Assembly (NCBI GenBank): GCA_029550345.1
Contig: JAKPHK010000001.1
Coordinates: forward strand, 1-64,000
From: Pseudomonadota bacterium
GTDB lineage: Bacteria > Pseudomonadota > Alphaproteobacteria > Sphingomonadales > Sphingomonadaceae
Reading direction: 5' to 3'
Length of the DNA: 64,000 bases
A program made the translations under genes and the position numbers. The first letter of the stretch is position 1, and every line of letters begins with the position of its first letter. The notes under the pieces are model-generated. The model did not search any database. It was not told where the DNA came from and saw only the letters and a program-made list of their open reading frames with translations. Below, piece by piece: positions 8,432 through 16,892 of this stretch.

Positions 8432-9522
8432 TGATCGCCCTGACGCAGGAGGAGGCTTTCGCGCGCATTCGCCTGCTGCGCTCGCCCAATATCGGGCCGG
8501 TGTCCTACCGCCAGTTGCTGCGCCGCTTCGGCCATGCCCGCGCGGCGCTGGAAGCCTTGCCAGACCTCGCGCGGCGGGGCGGGGGCGGCTATCGCATAGC
8601 GCCCGAGGACCGCGTGGCGCGGGAGGTTTCCGCCGTCCGCGCGGCCGGTGCACGCTACCTGTTCCATGACGCGGCTGACTATCCGCCGCTGCTGGCCGAG
8701 CTGGACAGCGCCCCGCCGATCCTGACCGTGCGCGGCGATACGGCGCTGGCGCAGCGGCCTTGCGTGGCGATCGTCGGCGCGCGCAATGCTTCGGCGGCGG
8801 CGGTCAAGCTGGCGCGGCATTTTGCGGGCGATCTGGCCGAGGCGGGGTTCACCGTGGTTTCGGGCCTGGCGCGGGGGATCGACGGGGCCGCCCACCGCGC
8901 CGCGCTGCCGGGCGGGACCATCGGCGTGATCGCCAGCGGGATCGACGTCACCTATCCGCCCGAACACGCCGACTTGCAGGAGCAGGTGGCGGTAGAGGGC
9001 CTGCTGCTGGCCGAACAGCCGCCGGGGACCGAGCCGCTGGCCCGCCATTTCCCCTCGCGCAACCGGATCATTGCCGGCCTCGCCGCAGGCACGCTGGTGG
9101 TGGAGGCCGCGCCGCGCTCCGGCTCGCTGATCACCGCGCGGCTGGCGGCAGAGGCGGGGCGCGAGGTGATGGCGATTCCCGGCTCGCCGCTGGAATCGCG
9201 CTCGCAGGGGTGCAACCAGATGATCCGCGAAGGCGCGGTGCTGGTCCAGTGCGCGGCCGACGTGGCCGAACTGCTCAGCTCTTTCGATGGCCAGCCGCGC
9301 TCCATGCTGCGCGAGAGCGCCGAGCCTTACACCTTGCCGGACGAGCTTGGCGACGAGCCCGCCGATGTCGCCGGCCTGCTGACCACCGCGCCGGTCGCGG
9401 TGGACGAACTCATCCGCCAGAGCGGCGAAAGCGCGGCAGCGGTTCAGCTGGCGTTGCTGGAACTGGAACTCGGCGGGCGGCTGGTGCGCCACGCCGGTGG
9501 GCGGGTCAGCCTTGCCGGCTGA
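8431..9522 (+). CDS. dprA: DNA-processing protein DprA
   Basis: A 363-residue protein that loads RecA on incoming single-stranded DNA. An N-terminal helical region precedes the extended Rossmann domain with AIVGARNAS, VSGLARGIDGAAH, SRNRIIAGLA and SGSLITARLAAEAGREVMAIPGS, and a C-terminal winged-helix (DML1-like) segment from about residue 300. ATG at 8431 overlaps the plsY stop; the standard N-terminal MIALTQEEAFARIRLLR supports it. Confidence 0.96.
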   Translation: MIALTQEEAFARIRLLRSPNIGPVSYRQLLRRFGHARAALEALPDLARRGGGGYRIAPEDRVAREVSAVRAAGARYLFHDAADYPPLLAELDSAPPILTVRGDTALAQRPCVAIVGARNASAAAVKLARHFAGDLAEAGFTVVSGLARGIDGAAHRAALPGGTIGVIASGIDVTYPPEHADLQEQVAVEGLLLAEQPPGTEPLARHFPSRNRIIAGLAAGTLVVEAAPRSGSLITARLAAEAGREVMAIPGSPLESRSQGCNQMIREGAVLVQCAADVAELLSSFDGQPRSMLRESAEPYTLPDELGDEPADVAGLLTTAPVAVDELIRQSGESAAAVQLALLELELGGRLVRHAGGRVSLAG

Positions 9523-9547
9523 TCCAGCACAGCGAAAGGACCGGACC

Positions 9548-9934
9548 ATGAAGGGCGACGTTGCATACCAGGGCGACCAAATGTTCGCGCGCCGGATGTT
9601 CCGCTGGGCGGCGATCTACGGCGTGATCGTGCTGACGCCGATGTACTTTGCGCCCCTGCCGCCGCAGGGCGCGGAAGTGTTCCTGGGCTTCGTCGGGCTG
9701 GCGCTGGTGTTCCAGGCGATGTTCTGGATCATTGGCGGCGATCCGCTGCGCTACCGGGCGCTGATGCCGGTAGCGGTGGCGGAAAAGCTGGTGTTCGGCC
9801 TGCCCGCGCTGGCGCTGTTCGCGCAGGGTTATCCGCTGGCACCGCCGGTCGCCCTCTTCGCGGCCATCGACCTCATGCTGGGCCTGGGCTTCTTCCTGGC
9901 CTGGCGGCGGACTGCTGCCCGGGACTTTTCGTGA
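9548..9934 (+). CDS. Small four-helix membrane protein of unknown function
   Basis: A 128-residue protein with about four hydrophobic segments (residues 20-40, 45-65, 78-95, 98-118) ending WRRTAARDFS. No family is recognised. ATG at 9548 follows AAAGGACC and lies 25 bases after the dprA stop. It sits between dprA and topA and is probably co-transcribed with dprA. Coding character is as good as its neighbours in base use, and the regular spacing of hydrophobic helices supports a real gene. Confidence 0.75.
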   Translation: MKGDVAYQGDQMFARRMFRWAAIYGVIVLTPMYFAPLPPQGAEVFLGFVGLALVFQAMFWIIGGDPLRYRALMPVAVAEKLVFGLPALALFAQGYPLAPPVALFAAIDLMLGLGFFLAWRRTAARDFS

Positions 9935-10009
9935 AGCCCTTGACGGCGCGCCGCTCCCGCTTCCACCCTCGCGCGTGTACATACGCGTAGAAGGACTGCT
10001 CAGAGCATC

Positions 10010-12550
10010 ATGCAACTGGTCATCGTGGAATCCCCGGCCAAGGCCAAGACGATCGAGAAGTACCTCGGCAAGGACTACAAGGTTCTGGCCAGCTACGGCC
10101 ATGTCCGCGACCTGCCGCCAAAGGACGGCTCGGTCCGCCCGGACGAGGACTTCGCCATGGACTGGGAGCTGTATGGCGACAAGCAGCGCCAGGTGAAGGC
10201 CATTGCCGACGCCGCCAAGGGGGCCGACCGCCTGATCCTCGCCACCGACCCTGACCGCGAGGGCGAGGCGATTTCGTGGCATGTGCGCGAACTGCTGGCC
10301 AAGCGCCGGGTGCTGCCCAAGGACGTCCAGCGTGTCACCTTCAACGCGATCACCAAGCAGACCGTGACCGAGGCGATGAAGCGCCCGCGCGAGCTCGACC
10401 AGGATCTGATCGACGCTTATCTCGCCCGCCGCGCGCTCGATTACCTGTTCGGTTTCACCCTTTCGCCGGTGCTGTGGCGCAAGTTGCCCGGTGCGAAGAG
10501 CGCGGGCCGCGTCCAGTCGGTCGCGCTGCGCCTGATCGTCGAGCGCGAGCGCGAGATCGAGGTGTTCCGCCCGCAGGAATACTGGTCGGTCCTGGCCCGG
10601 CTGGAGCACCTTGGCACCCAGTTCCCCGCGCGGCTGGTCAAGTTCGACGGGCAGAAGCTGGAGAAGCTGAGCCTGGGGGACGCCGGCAGCGCCGAACGCG
10701 CCAGGGCAGCGGTCGAGGCCGCGACTTTCCGCGTGGAAGAGGTCGATACCCGCCCGACCCGCCGCAACCCTTATCCGCCGTTCACCACCTCCACCCTGCA
10801 GATGGAAGCTGCGCGCAAGCTGGGTTTCTCCGCCGCGCACACCATGCGCGTGGCGCAGACGCTCTACGAGGCGGGCGCGATCACCTATATGCGGACCGAT
10901 GGGGTGCAGATGGACCCCAGCGCGATTTCGGCGGCGAGGCTGGCGATCTCGGAGCGCTACAACAACGGCCACTACCTGCCCGAAAAGCCGCGCCATTATG
11001 AAACCAAGGCCAAGAACGCGCAGGAAGCGCACGAAGCGATCCGCCCGACCGATTTCGGCAAGGATCACTATGGCCACGGCGACGAGGGCAAGCTCTACGA
11101 GCTGGTCTGGAAGCGCGCGATCGCCAGCCAGATGGCCAGCGCCACTATCGAACGCACCACCGTTACACTGCGCGACCCGACCGGGAAGCATGAATTGCGC
11201 GCAACCGGGCAGGTGGTGAAATTCCCTGGCTTCCTCGCGGTCTATGACGAAACGCTGGATCAGAAACCCGGTGAGGATGAGGATGACAGCGGTCTTCTGC
11301 CCGCGCTGACGCAGGGTGACACCCCGGCCAAGCGCGCGGTCGAGGCCAGCCAGCACTTCACCCAGCCGCTGCCGCGTTATAGCGAAGCGACGCTGGTCAA
11401 GCGGCTGGAGGAACTCGGTATCGGCCGCCCTTCCACCTATGCTGCGACGATCCAGGTGCTGAAGGACCGCAACTACGTCCGTACAGAGAAAAACCGTTTC
11501 TTTGCAGAGGAAAGCGGGCGATTGCTCACGGCGTTTCTGGAACGGTTCTTCCCGCGCTATGTCGCCTATGATTTCACCGCCGAGATGGAAGACGAGCTGG
11601 ATGACGTTTCCGGCGGGCGGATGGAATGGAAGGCACTGCTCGAAGCCTTCTGGAAGGATTTCAAGCCCAAGAGCGACGAGGTGATGGAGCGCAAGCCCTC
11701 GGAAGTGACCGAGGCGCTGGACGAATATCTCGACGATTTCCTGTTTCCGCCGAAGGATGATGGCTCTGATCCGCGCCAGTGTCCGCAATGCGGGGTGGGG
11801 CGGCTCAGCTTGCGCGGCGGGCGGTTCGGGGCCTTCGTGGCCTGTTCCAACTATCCGGAATGCAAATACACCCGCAAATTCGCCCAGCCTGGCGGCGCTG
11901 CGGCCGGCGAGGAAGGGGAAATCGGCAAGCACCCCGAAACCGGTGAGCCGATCACCCGCAAGGTCGGTCGGTTCGGCCCCTATATCGAGATGGGCAGCGG
12001 CAAGGAGGCCAAGCGCAGCTCAATCCCCAAGGACATCCCCGAGCTTGATCTGGACTGGGCGGTAAAGCTGCTCAGCCTGCCGCGCGTGATCGGGGCGCAC
12101 CCGGAAACGGGCGAGGAAATTACCGCATCCATAGGGCGTTACGGCCCATATCTTGCCCACAATGGCAAGTATGCCAAGCTGCGCGGCACCGCCGAGGTTT
12201 TTGAAACCGGCATGAACAGCGCGGTCGCCAAACTGGCCGAAGCCGCCAGCGGCGGGGGCCGGGGGCAACGCACTCCTGCCGAGCCGCTCAAGACCTTTGG
12301 ACCCCACCCGGAAAGCGGCGGTGAGATGAAGCTGATGGCGGGCCGTTATGGTCCCTACGTCACCGACGGCACCACCAACGCGACCTTGCCGCGCGACAAG
12401 AAGCCCGAAGATCTGACCGCGGAAGAAGCCGTGGTTCTGATCACCGAAAAGGCCGCCAAAGGCCCCGCAAAAAAGGGCGGGCGTAAGAAGGCTCCGGCCA
12501 AGAAGAAGGCTCCTGCAAAGAAGGCGGCCGCGAAGAAGAAGGCCGGATGA
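10010..12550 (+). CDS. topA: DNA topoisomerase I (type IA)
   Basis: An 846-residue enzyme that relaxes negative supercoils. The TOPRIM domain begins at once (VIVESPAKAKTIEKYLG) and includes ATDPDREGEAISWH; the active-site tyrosine is in TYMRTDG (Tyr293). A four-cysteine zinc-finger-like unit (CPQCG...CSNYPECKY) lies at about 590-620, followed by TopA C-terminal repeats with the RFGPY / GRYGPY pattern, and a lysine/alanine-rich tail (KKAPAKKKAPAKK) that should bind DNA electrostatically. Such tails are common in GC-rich bacteria. The stop overlaps the next small gene as ATGATG. Confidence 0.98.
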   Translation: MQLVIVESPAKAKTIEKYLGKDYKVLASYGHVRDLPPKDGSVRPDEDFAMDWELYGDKQRQVKAIADAAKGADRLILATDPDREGEAISWHVRELLAKRRVLPKDVQRVTFNAITKQTVTEAMKRPRELDQDLIDAYLARRALDYLFGFTLSPVLWRKLPGAKSAGRVQSVALRLIVEREREIEVFRPQEYWSVLARLEHLGTQFPARLVKFDGQKLEKLSLGDAGSAERARAAVEAATFRVEEVDTRPTRRNPYPPFTTSTLQMEAARKLGFSAAHTMRVAQTLYEAGAITYMRTDGVQMDPSAISAARLAISERYNNGHYLPEKPRHYETKAKNAQEAHEAIRPTDFGKDHYGHGDEGKLYELVWKRAIASQMASATIERTTVTLRDPTGKHELRATGQVVKFPGFLAVYDETLDQKPGEDEDDSGLLPALTQGDTPAKRAVEASQHFTQPLPRYSEATLVKRLEELGIGRPSTYAATIQVLKDRNYVRTEKNRFFAEESGRLLTAFLERFFPRYVAYDFTAEMEDELDDVSGGRMEWKALLEAFWKDFKPKSDEVMERKPSEVTEALDEYLDDFLFPPKDDGSDPRQCPQCGVGRLSLRGGRFGAFVACSNYPECKYTRKFAQPGGAAAGEEGEIGKHPETGEPITRKVGRFGPYIEMGSGKEAKRSSIPKDIPELDLDWAVKLLSLPRVIGAHPETGEEITASIGRYGPYLAHNGKYAKLRGTAEVFETGMNSAVAKLAEAASGGGRGQRTPAEPLKTFGPHPESGGEMKLMAGRYGPYVTDGTTNATLPRDKKPEDLTAEEAVVLITEKAAKGPAKKGGRKKAPAKKKAPAKKAAAKKKAG

Positions 12551-12729
12551 TGGCGGAGAAATTCGCCAAGCACAAACAGCCCTGGAAAAGCGACGAGGTG
12601 GCCAAGCTGCGCACCCTTGCCGCAAAGGGCAAGGGGCTCAAGGAAATTGCCAAGGCCCTGAACCGCAGCGAGGAATCGACCAAGGAACGCGCCAAGGTTG
12701 ACGGGATCGGGATTGCCAAGCTGCGCTGA
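12547..12729 (+). CDS. Small basic helix-turn-helix / SANT-like protein
   Basis: A 60-residue, lysine-rich protein that overlaps the end of topA by 4 bases (ATGA), hence translationally coupled to it. The segment from residue 13 (WKSDEVAKLRTLAAKGKGLKEIAKALNRS) has a Trp-spaced pattern and a helix-turn-helix rhythm like Myb/SANT-type or resolvase-type DNA-binding helices. A DNA-associated role next to topoisomerase I is a plausible inference, not shown. Confidence 0.7.
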   Translation: MMAEKFAKHKQPWKSDEVAKLRTLAAKGKGLKEIAKALNRSEESTKERAKVDGIGIAKLR

Positions 12730-12742
12730 AACGGCGCGGCGA

Positions 12743-14302
12743 TCATGCGCCTGGCGGGCGCGGACCGGGGCGCAGGCGGTAGAGCAGATAGGTCCGTTTT
12801 CCCAGCATTGGCCGGGCATAGAGTTCGTAGCTTCGGGCAATCTCACGCTCTACCAGCGCGCGGCCGGGCAGGTTGGGATTGTCGCCCAGCGGCCTTGCCA
12901 CCATGGCGATAACAGTGGGCTGGCGGGCAAGAATTGCGGCAATCTCGTGGTCCTGACCGCCCGCAATGGCACTTGCTTCCTCCAGCGTGGCAAGATGCGG
13001 CGGGAACGCATAGCGCGTGGGCAGGCAGCTTTGGGTCAGGCGATAGAGCGCGGTGTCACCGTCATGAACATAAATGCAGCCGTTCCCGCGCTCGGCCTGG
13101 ATGATCGCGGCCACGTGGGTTGCCTCGGCGGCATTGCCGCGAATGGCGATGTTGGTTGCCGTCACCACGGGCGAGGCAAGCAGCGGCATCGCCACCAGCA
13201 GCCCGAACCAGACCTTGCCCTGGTGCCCTGCCGCGTCGAGCGCAGGGGCAATCGCAATAGCCAGCGGAACCAGCACCGGACCCAGGTAGTGATTGTACCA
13301 GGTCCCGAAGCCCAGAAATGCCAACACGGCCGCGCCCAGCCACAGATAGGGAAATGACCGTGGCGAAATCGTGCCGAAACCGCCGCCAGCGTCCCTGACC
13401 CGCAAGGCGCTAATGCCTGCCGCCAGCCAGAATGAAATCAGCACGATTAGGTTCTTGAACAGCTCGGGATAGGTGCTGCTTGCAAAGGCGCTGCGCTGGA
13501 AGATCGAGAAGAAATTGGCGTCGATGAATGCGGCGGCGTGGCCAAGCCAGACATAGTATCCGAGCGCCAGCAGCGTCGGCAGCGCAGCACATAGGCTCCA
13601 CAGGCCAGCCAACGCCGCAATCGTCAACGGGCGTGCGCCTTGCTGCCGGGCGACGGCGATCAGGATCAGACCGAATGCGAAGCCTTCAAATCCGGCGGTA
13701 TATTTGATCTGGATGGCAAGGCCGATCAGCAGCATTGCCGCCGCCCCGCGCAGCGCGAGGCGAGCAGGATCGCGGGTCTCGATCTGACGGACCAGCAGCC
13801 AGGCCGCCACAAGCATCGCCAGGTTGTAGAACACCGGCGTCTGCCCACTCGCCAGATCGAAAATCCCCAACAGTCCAAGATAGCTGGCACCCGCCAATAT
13901 GCTTGCTCGCCGGCTGGCAATCCGCTGCGCCAGCCGCTGGATCAGAAACGCGCTGCCTGCCGCAAACAGGCAGGCGATCAGCTGATATCCCATTGGCCCC
14001 GGCCCGAATGCGGCCTGGATCGCGGCGTAAAGCAGAAACAGGCCAACAGGCTTGCGATCCCAGATGTCGATATAGGGCAGATCGCCCTGCAGCATTCGAT
14101 CGGCAAACAGCAGATAGAGCTGTTCGTCGGTGTGGACGACCGGATTACCGAAAGTCGCCGCCCGCAAGACCAGCGCCAGGATGATGTAACCCAGTGCGAT
14201 CAGATGGTGCGGCCCCAGCAGCCGACCAGGGCGATTGAACCAGGCAATACCCGACCCTTCGCCAGAGCCATCGATCGGGGCAAAATTCAACTGGTGGTAC
14301 AT
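12743..14302 (-). CDS. GT-C type membrane glycosyltransferase (ArnT/PMT-like)
   Basis: A 519-residue polytopic membrane protein with about 10-11 hydrophobic helices. The first periplasmic loop carries HTDEQLYLLFADRMLQGDLPY followed by WDRKPVGLFLLY, the acidic-pair arrangement typical of GT-C (family 39/83) enzymes that use polyprenyl-phosphate sugars. The acceptor cannot be told from sequence. It converges with the small gene after topA (13-base gap) and stands upstream of era, on the same strand but 52 bases behind its stop. Confidence 0.8.
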   Translation of the reverse strand: MYHQLNFAPIDGSGEGSGIAWFNRPGRLLGPHHLIALGYIILALVLRAATFGNPVVHTDEQLYLLFADRMLQGDLPYIDIWDRKPVGLFLLYAAIQAAFGPGPMGYQLIACLFAAGSAFLIQRLAQRIASRRASILAGASYLGLLGIFDLASGQTPVFYNLAMLVAAWLLVRQIETRDPARLALRGAAAMLLIGLAIQIKYTAGFEGFAFGLILIAVARQQGARPLTIAALAGLWSLCAALPTLLALGYYVWLGHAAAFIDANFFSIFQRSAFASSTYPELFKNLIVLISFWLAAGISALRVRDAGGGFGTISPRSFPYLWLGAAVLAFLGFGTWYNHYLGPVLVPLAIAIAPALDAAGHQGKVWFGLLVAMPLLASPVVTATNIAIRGNAAEATHVAAIIQAERGNGCIYVHDGDTALYRLTQSCLPTRYAFPPHLATLEEASAIAGGQDHEIAAILARQPTVIAMVARPLGDNPNLPGRALVEREIARSYELYARPMLGKRTYLLYRLRPGPRPPGA

Positions 14303-14354
14303 GGCGTTTCCCGGTCAAAATATGCCCCCGGTTCGCGTCAATAAGCAGTTCGGA

Positions 14355-15248
14355 CTAGCGTACCCACTCCAGCCCGAGTTCCTCGTAGATTTCCTTGTCG
14401 TCGCTCCAGCGTTCGTCAACCTTTACGTGCAGGAACAGGTGAACCTTTACCCCTAAAAGATCAGCCAGTTCCTTGCGCGCGGCTTCGCCGATCGCTTTCA
14501 GTTTCGACCCGCCCTTGCCCAGAACAATGCCCTTCTGGCTGTCCTTGGCGATCACGATCTGCTGATGGATCTCAACCGATCCATCCTTGCGGGTCTGATA
14601 GCTTTCAGGCCGGACGGTGCTGTCATAAGGTAGCTCGTCATGCAGCTGGCGGTAGAGCTGTTCGCGGGTGATTTCGCAGGCCAGCAGCCGTTCACTGGCG
14701 TCGGAAACCTGATCTTCCGGATAGTGCCAGGGGCCTTCGGGCATCAGCGCGGCCAGCCGGGTCTTGAGTTCCGGCACGCCGTCTCCGGTCAGCGCCGAAA
14801 TGAAGAACACCTCGTCAAACTGGCCCTCTCCGGCAAGCACCTGGGCGGTGACCAGCAGCGGTTCCTTGGCCACTTCATCGACCTTGTTAAGCACCAAGAT
14901 CTTGCGCTCCGGGCGGCCTTCAAGGCTTTCGAGAATGGACTGAAGGTAGTCCAGCTTCTTCTTGCGGCCATCAACCACCAGCAGAATTGCGTCAGCCTCT
15001 GAAGCGCCCTCCCAGGCGGCGTTGACCATCGCCCGATCGAGCCTGCGCTTCGGTTCGAACAGGCCGGGGGTGTCGGCCAGGATGATCTGGGCATCGCCTT
15101 CAAGGGCAATTCCCATCAGCCGTGCCCGCGTGGTCTGGGCCTTGGCGGAAACGATCGCCACCTTCTGCCCGACCAGCGCATTGACCAGTGTGCTCTTACC
15201 CGCATTGGGCGCGCCGAGAACGGCGATGAGGCCGCAATGTTGTGTCAT
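14355..15248 (-). CDS. era: GTPase Era
   Basis: A 297-residue ribosome-assembly GTPase. G1 is GAPNAGKSTLV at residues 11-21, G3 is DTPG (about 59), G4 is NKVD (about 121), and a C-terminal KH domain carries IVLGKGGSKLKAIG, which binds the 3' end of 16S rRNA. Its ATG overlaps the rnc stop as ATGA, giving the familiar lepB-rnc-era order. Confidence 0.98.
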   Translation of the reverse strand: MTQHCGLIAVLGAPNAGKSTLVNALVGQKVAIVSAKAQTTRARLMGIALEGDAQIILADTPGLFEPKRRLDRAMVNAAWEGASEADAILLVVDGRKKKLDYLQSILESLEGRPERKILVLNKVDEVAKEPLLVTAQVLAGEGQFDEVFFISALTGDGVPELKTRLAALMPEGPWHYPEDQVSDASERLLACEITREQLYRQLHDELPYDSTVRPESYQTRKDGSVEIHQQIVIAKDSQKGIVLGKGGSKLKAIGEAARKELADLLGVKVHLFLHVKVDERWSDDKEIYEELGLEWVR

Positions 15249-15913
15249 CCGAACCTCTTCATGAATGCCTCTGCGGCCAGTGTTTCGGCATCGCGCATAC
15301 TGGTGCCGGTAGCCTCGGCCTCACCCACGCCCTTGACGCTGACGGCTACGGTAAAGCGCGCGGCGTGGTCCGGGCCGGAGCGTTCGACCAGGCGGTATTC
15401 GGGCACCTTGCGGCGGTTGCCAGCGGCCCATTCCTGCAGGGCGGACTTGGGATGCTTGGCCTTGCCTGCCTGACCGGCGACCATGTCTGCCCATAGCCGG
15501 CGGACCATTTCGGCGGTCGGTTCAAACCCCTGGGTGACGAAGCTGGCGCCGATCAGCGCCTCCATTACGTCGCCGAGGATATTGTCGCTGTCCTGCCCGC
15601 CATCGTCGCGGGCCTGCTTGCCGAGCCGAATATGCTGGCCCAGTCCGATCTGGCGGGCGACCCGGGCGCAGCTGGTGCGGCTGACCAGCGCATTGAGCCG
15701 CTGCGAGAGTTTGCCTTCGTCCCCGCTGTCGAGCTTGTAGAGCCATTCGGCGATCACCATGCCCAGCGCCCGGTCGCCCAGGAATTCCAGCCGCTGATAA
15801 TCGCGCGGCGCGCCGGTGCTGCCGTGGGTCAGCGCCTCAAGCCAAAGGGCCTCGTCAACCGGCGGACGCCCGGCGATCGCGGTGAGGAAGGCGTGGGTTT
15901 CTGATCCGAGCAC
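15245..15913 (-). CDS. rnc: Ribonuclease III
   Basis: A 222-residue double-strand-specific endoribonuclease used in rRNA and mRNA processing. The signature RLEFLGDRALG lies at about 45-55, the second acidic cluster is DVMEALIGA, and a double-stranded RNA-binding domain occupies residues 155-220 (HPKSALQEWAAGN...). GTG at 15913, 4 bases past the lepB stop, is chosen because the frame upstream runs inside lepB and has no family similarity. Note GDRAL instead of the commoner GDAVL. Confidence 0.93.
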   Translation of the reverse strand: MLGSETHAFLTAIAGRPPVDEALWLEALTHGSTGAPRDYQRLEFLGDRALGMVIAEWLYKLDSGDEGKLSQRLNALVSRTSCARVARQIGLGQHIRLGKQARDDGGQDSDNILGDVMEALIGASFVTQGFEPTAEMVRRLWADMVAGQAGKAKHPKSALQEWAAGNRRKVPEYRLVERSGPDHAARFTVAVSVKGVGEAEATGTSMRDAETLAAEAFMKRFG

Positions 15914-15917
15914 GAGC

Positions 15918-16760
15918 CTAGAACGTACCGCCGATGCGGTTCCAGCGCGCGGCGGTGAACCAGGTCCACGGCTTGAGCCATTCGGCCCCGCCATCGGTTG
16001 ACCACATCATCACCGTTGCCCGGCCCAGCACGTTGTCGATCGGTACGAACCCGATCCCACCGCCGATTTCGGCCGGAAAACGGCTGTCTTCCGAATTGTC
16101 GCGGTTGTCGCCCATCAGGAACAGATGGCCTTCGGGAACGGTGAACACTTCGGTATCGTCGGACGGTTTCACGAACAGGTCCAGCACGTCATAGCTTTTG
16201 CCGTTGGGCAGCGTTTCCCTGAAGCGTGGATAGGAGCAAACGTCCTCTCCCGCCGCGTTCTTGGCCTCGTACTGGGTCGTGATGCAGTGGGTGTTGGGGC
16301 TGACGGCTACTTCGAAATTCGCGATCGGTTCTTTCGGGATCGGCTTGCCGTTGAGCCACAGCTGGCCGCCCTTCATCTGCACGGTATCGCCGGGCAGACC
16401 GATCACCCGCTTGATCCAGTCATCCTGACCCAGCGGCGGGGCCTTGAACACCACCACGTCCCCGCGTTCGGGGGTGGAGGCCAGGATCCGCTTTTCCGGC
16501 AGCAGCGGCACGCCCATCGGCAGCGAACGGCGCGAAACGCCATAGGGCCACTTGGCCAGCAGCAGATAGTCCCCGTTCAGCAGCCGCGGCAGCATCGATT
16601 CGCTCGGGATATAGAACGGCGCGAAGACGAAGCTGCGGAAGATCACCACCACCAGGAACAGCTTGAGCAGGAAGACCGGGAAGGAATCCTCCTTTTTCTC
16701 AGGCTTGGCCGGGGTGACGCTTGCCGCCGCAGCGGCGGCTTCGGGGATGGTTTCGCTCAT
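15918..16760 (-). CDS. lepB: Signal peptidase I
   Basis: A 280-residue inner-membrane serine protease that removes signal peptides. One transmembrane helix (residues 28-47) precedes the catalytic serine in PSESMLP (Ser55); the lysine of the Ser-Lys dyad is in KRVIGLPGD near 130, and the family box GDNRDNSEDSR is at about 220. ATG at 16760 is chosen; an in-frame ATG at 16772 and a TTG at 16796 would add 4 or 12 residues. First gene of the lepB-rnc-era run. Confidence 0.95.
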   Translation of the reverse strand: MSETIPEAAAAAASVTPAKPEKKEDSFPVFLLKLFLVVVIFRSFVFAPFYIPSESMLPRLLNGDYLLLAKWPYGVSRRSLPMGVPLLPEKRILASTPERGDVVVFKAPPLGQDDWIKRVIGLPGDTVQMKGGQLWLNGKPIPKEPIANFEVAVSPNTHCITTQYEAKNAAGEDVCSYPRFRETLPNGKSYDVLDLFVKPSDDTEVFTVPEGHLFLMGDNRDNSEDSRFPAEIGGGIGFVPIDNVLGRATVMMWSTDGGAEWLKPWTWFTAARWNRIGGTF

Positions 16761-16892
16761 GCGCAAGTCCATGTTGGTCCGCCGCGCGAAGGTCAAGCCC
16801 TAACGCGGGGCGGGGCTGAATACGTTTTCCCGGCTTGGCCTTGGCCGGGGCTGCGGGCATAGCGCGTTTCGATGAATGGCGGGAGTTTGACG

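Noticed and set aside
9506..11932. Very long minus-strand open frame across topA
   Set aside because: It is the antisense shadow of topA in GC-rich DNA: no family motifs, unnatural composition, and the plus strand is certain.
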